Positions 5,000-5,610 of a stretch of 5,610 bases of DNA are shown here, in pieces (the stretch's first letter is position 1; each line of letters begins with the position of its first letter). A model generated the notes under the pieces. That model was not told where the DNA came from, did no database searches, and saw nothing but the letters and a program-made list of their open reading frames with translations. The DNA lies in NCBI GenBank assembly GCA_900545055.1, contig UQXP01000076.1:1-5610 (forward strand), given 5' to 3'. Source of the DNA: an uncultured Collinsella sp. (lineage in GTDB: Bacteria; Actinomycetota; Coriobacteriia; Coriobacteriales; Coriobacteriaceae). A program made the translations under genes and the position numbers.

Positions 5000-5610
5000 C
5001 TAGTCGCGCAGGATGATGTCCATGGCGAGCATCAGGTTGCGCTCGTCGATGGCAAACGGGGCGGCCTCGCGCGTCTTGGGCTTGGCGCAAAACGCGATGC
5101 CCGTGCCCGCGGCCTGAATCATGGGGATGTCGTTGGCGCCGTCGCCGATCGCGACGGTATGGGCCATATCGACACCGCACTCGACTGCCCAATCCAGCAG
5201 CCGGATGAGCTTGGATTCCTTGGTCACGATGTCTGCCGCCAGCTTGCCGGTGAGCTTGCCGTCCACGACCTCCAGGCGGTTAGCCAGGCAAAAATCGATG
5301 CCCGCGGCGGCTACGATCTTGTCGGCGACCTCGTGGAAGCCACCGCTTACCACGCCAACCTTCCAGCCCTTGCTGTGTGCCGAGCGCACAAGCTCCAGCG
5401 CGCCGGGGGTAAACGTCACGCGCTCAAAGGTGCGCTCGAACACGCTCTCGTCCAGGTCGGCGAGCAGCCCCACGCGCTCCTTGAGCGCTTGCTTAAAGTC
5501 CAGCTCGCCGCGCATGGCGCGTTCGGTGATCCGCGCAACTTGCTCGCCCACGCCTGCCTCCTCGCCCAACAGGTCGATGACCTCCTGGTTGATGAGCGTG
5601 GAGTCGATAT
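5000..5610 (-). CDS. serB: Phosphoserine phosphatase SerB (5' end outside window)
   Basis: A HAD-superfamily phosphatase that hydrolyses O-phosphoserine to serine in the last step of serine synthesis. About 202 residues are visible. The open frame reads IDSTLINQEVIDLLGEE at the window edge, so the second aspartate of the catalytic DxDST motif is present and the nucleophilic first aspartate lies just beyond it. The other HAD motifs are in place: VVSGGF with its serine, the lysine in VTKESKLIRL, and GDGANDIPMI with the metal-binding aspartates. The spacing and the NQEVIDLL cap region fit SerB rather than other HAD enzymes. Only a few residues are probably missing if the protein is a single-domain SerB; an N-terminal ACT domain outside the window cannot be excluded. 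It is co-oriented with larB, 116 bp upstream, with no clear terminator between. No functional link to lactate racemization is evident. Confidence 0.92.
   Translation of the reverse strand, partial: IDSTLINQEVIDLLGEEAGVGEQVARITERAMRGELDFKQALKERVGLLADLDESVFERTFERVTFTPGALELVRSAHSKGWKVGVVSGGFHEVADKIVAAAGIDFCLANRLEVVDGKLTGKLAADIVTKESKLIRLLDWAVECGVDMAHTVAIGDGANDIPMIQAAGTGIAFCAKPKTREAAPFAIDERNLMLAMDIILRD

Overview
The window carries most of a nickel-pincer lactate racemase (lar) locus, arranged as two convergent transcription units, with the end of a serine-biosynthesis gene at the right edge. The DNA is GC-rich with GC-rich third codon positions, and long open frames lie antisense to the real genes. 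The mix of gene families and the style of the proteins suggest a gut-type Actinomycetota of the class Coriobacteriia (Collinsella/Olsenella-like). That placement is inference; no rRNA or taxonomic marker is present.

Layout. Positions 1-115 hold no assignable gene, possibly the tail of an upstream one, followed by a clear rho-independent terminator at 116-149. On the + strand come larA (272-1549, lactate racemase, TTG start) and larD (1599-2330, aquaglyceroporin-type lactate/glycerol channel), separated by 49 bp and probably co-transcribed. On the - strand, read right to left, come serB (5' end outside the window, stop at 5000), a 116-bp gap with two strong inverted repeats, larB (4883-4101), larC1 (4090-3179) and a TetR-type regulator (3176-2637). 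larB, larC1 and tetR are 10 bp and 2 bp apart and look like one translationally coupled operon. The two units meet at 2331-2636, which contains a 127-bp element of two nested inverted repeats sharing one centre.

How the genes work together. LarB carboxylates and hydrolyses nicotinic acid adenine dinucleotide to a dicarboxylated pyridinium mononucleotide. LarE (not here) adds the sulfurs. LarC inserts nickel with CTP. LarA uses the resulting nickel-pincer nucleotide, tethered to a lysine, to interconvert D- and L-lactate. LarD probably moves lactic acid and/or glycerol across the membrane. LarA keeps the expected catalytic residues at the same numbering as I recall for the Lactobacillus plantarum enzyme.

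Points worth a second look: LarC stops after its N-terminal domain and a TetR gene sits where the LarC2 domain would follow; larE is also absent from the window. The gap upstream of larB has an 18-bp perfect palindrome suited to a TetR operator, and an 11/16 match to its core lies just upstream of the larA ribosome binding site. LarD has NQA instead of the second NPA motif. The convergent junction is filled by the long concentric palindrome. Nothing resembling a CRISPR array, tRNA, rRNA or transposase gene is visible.
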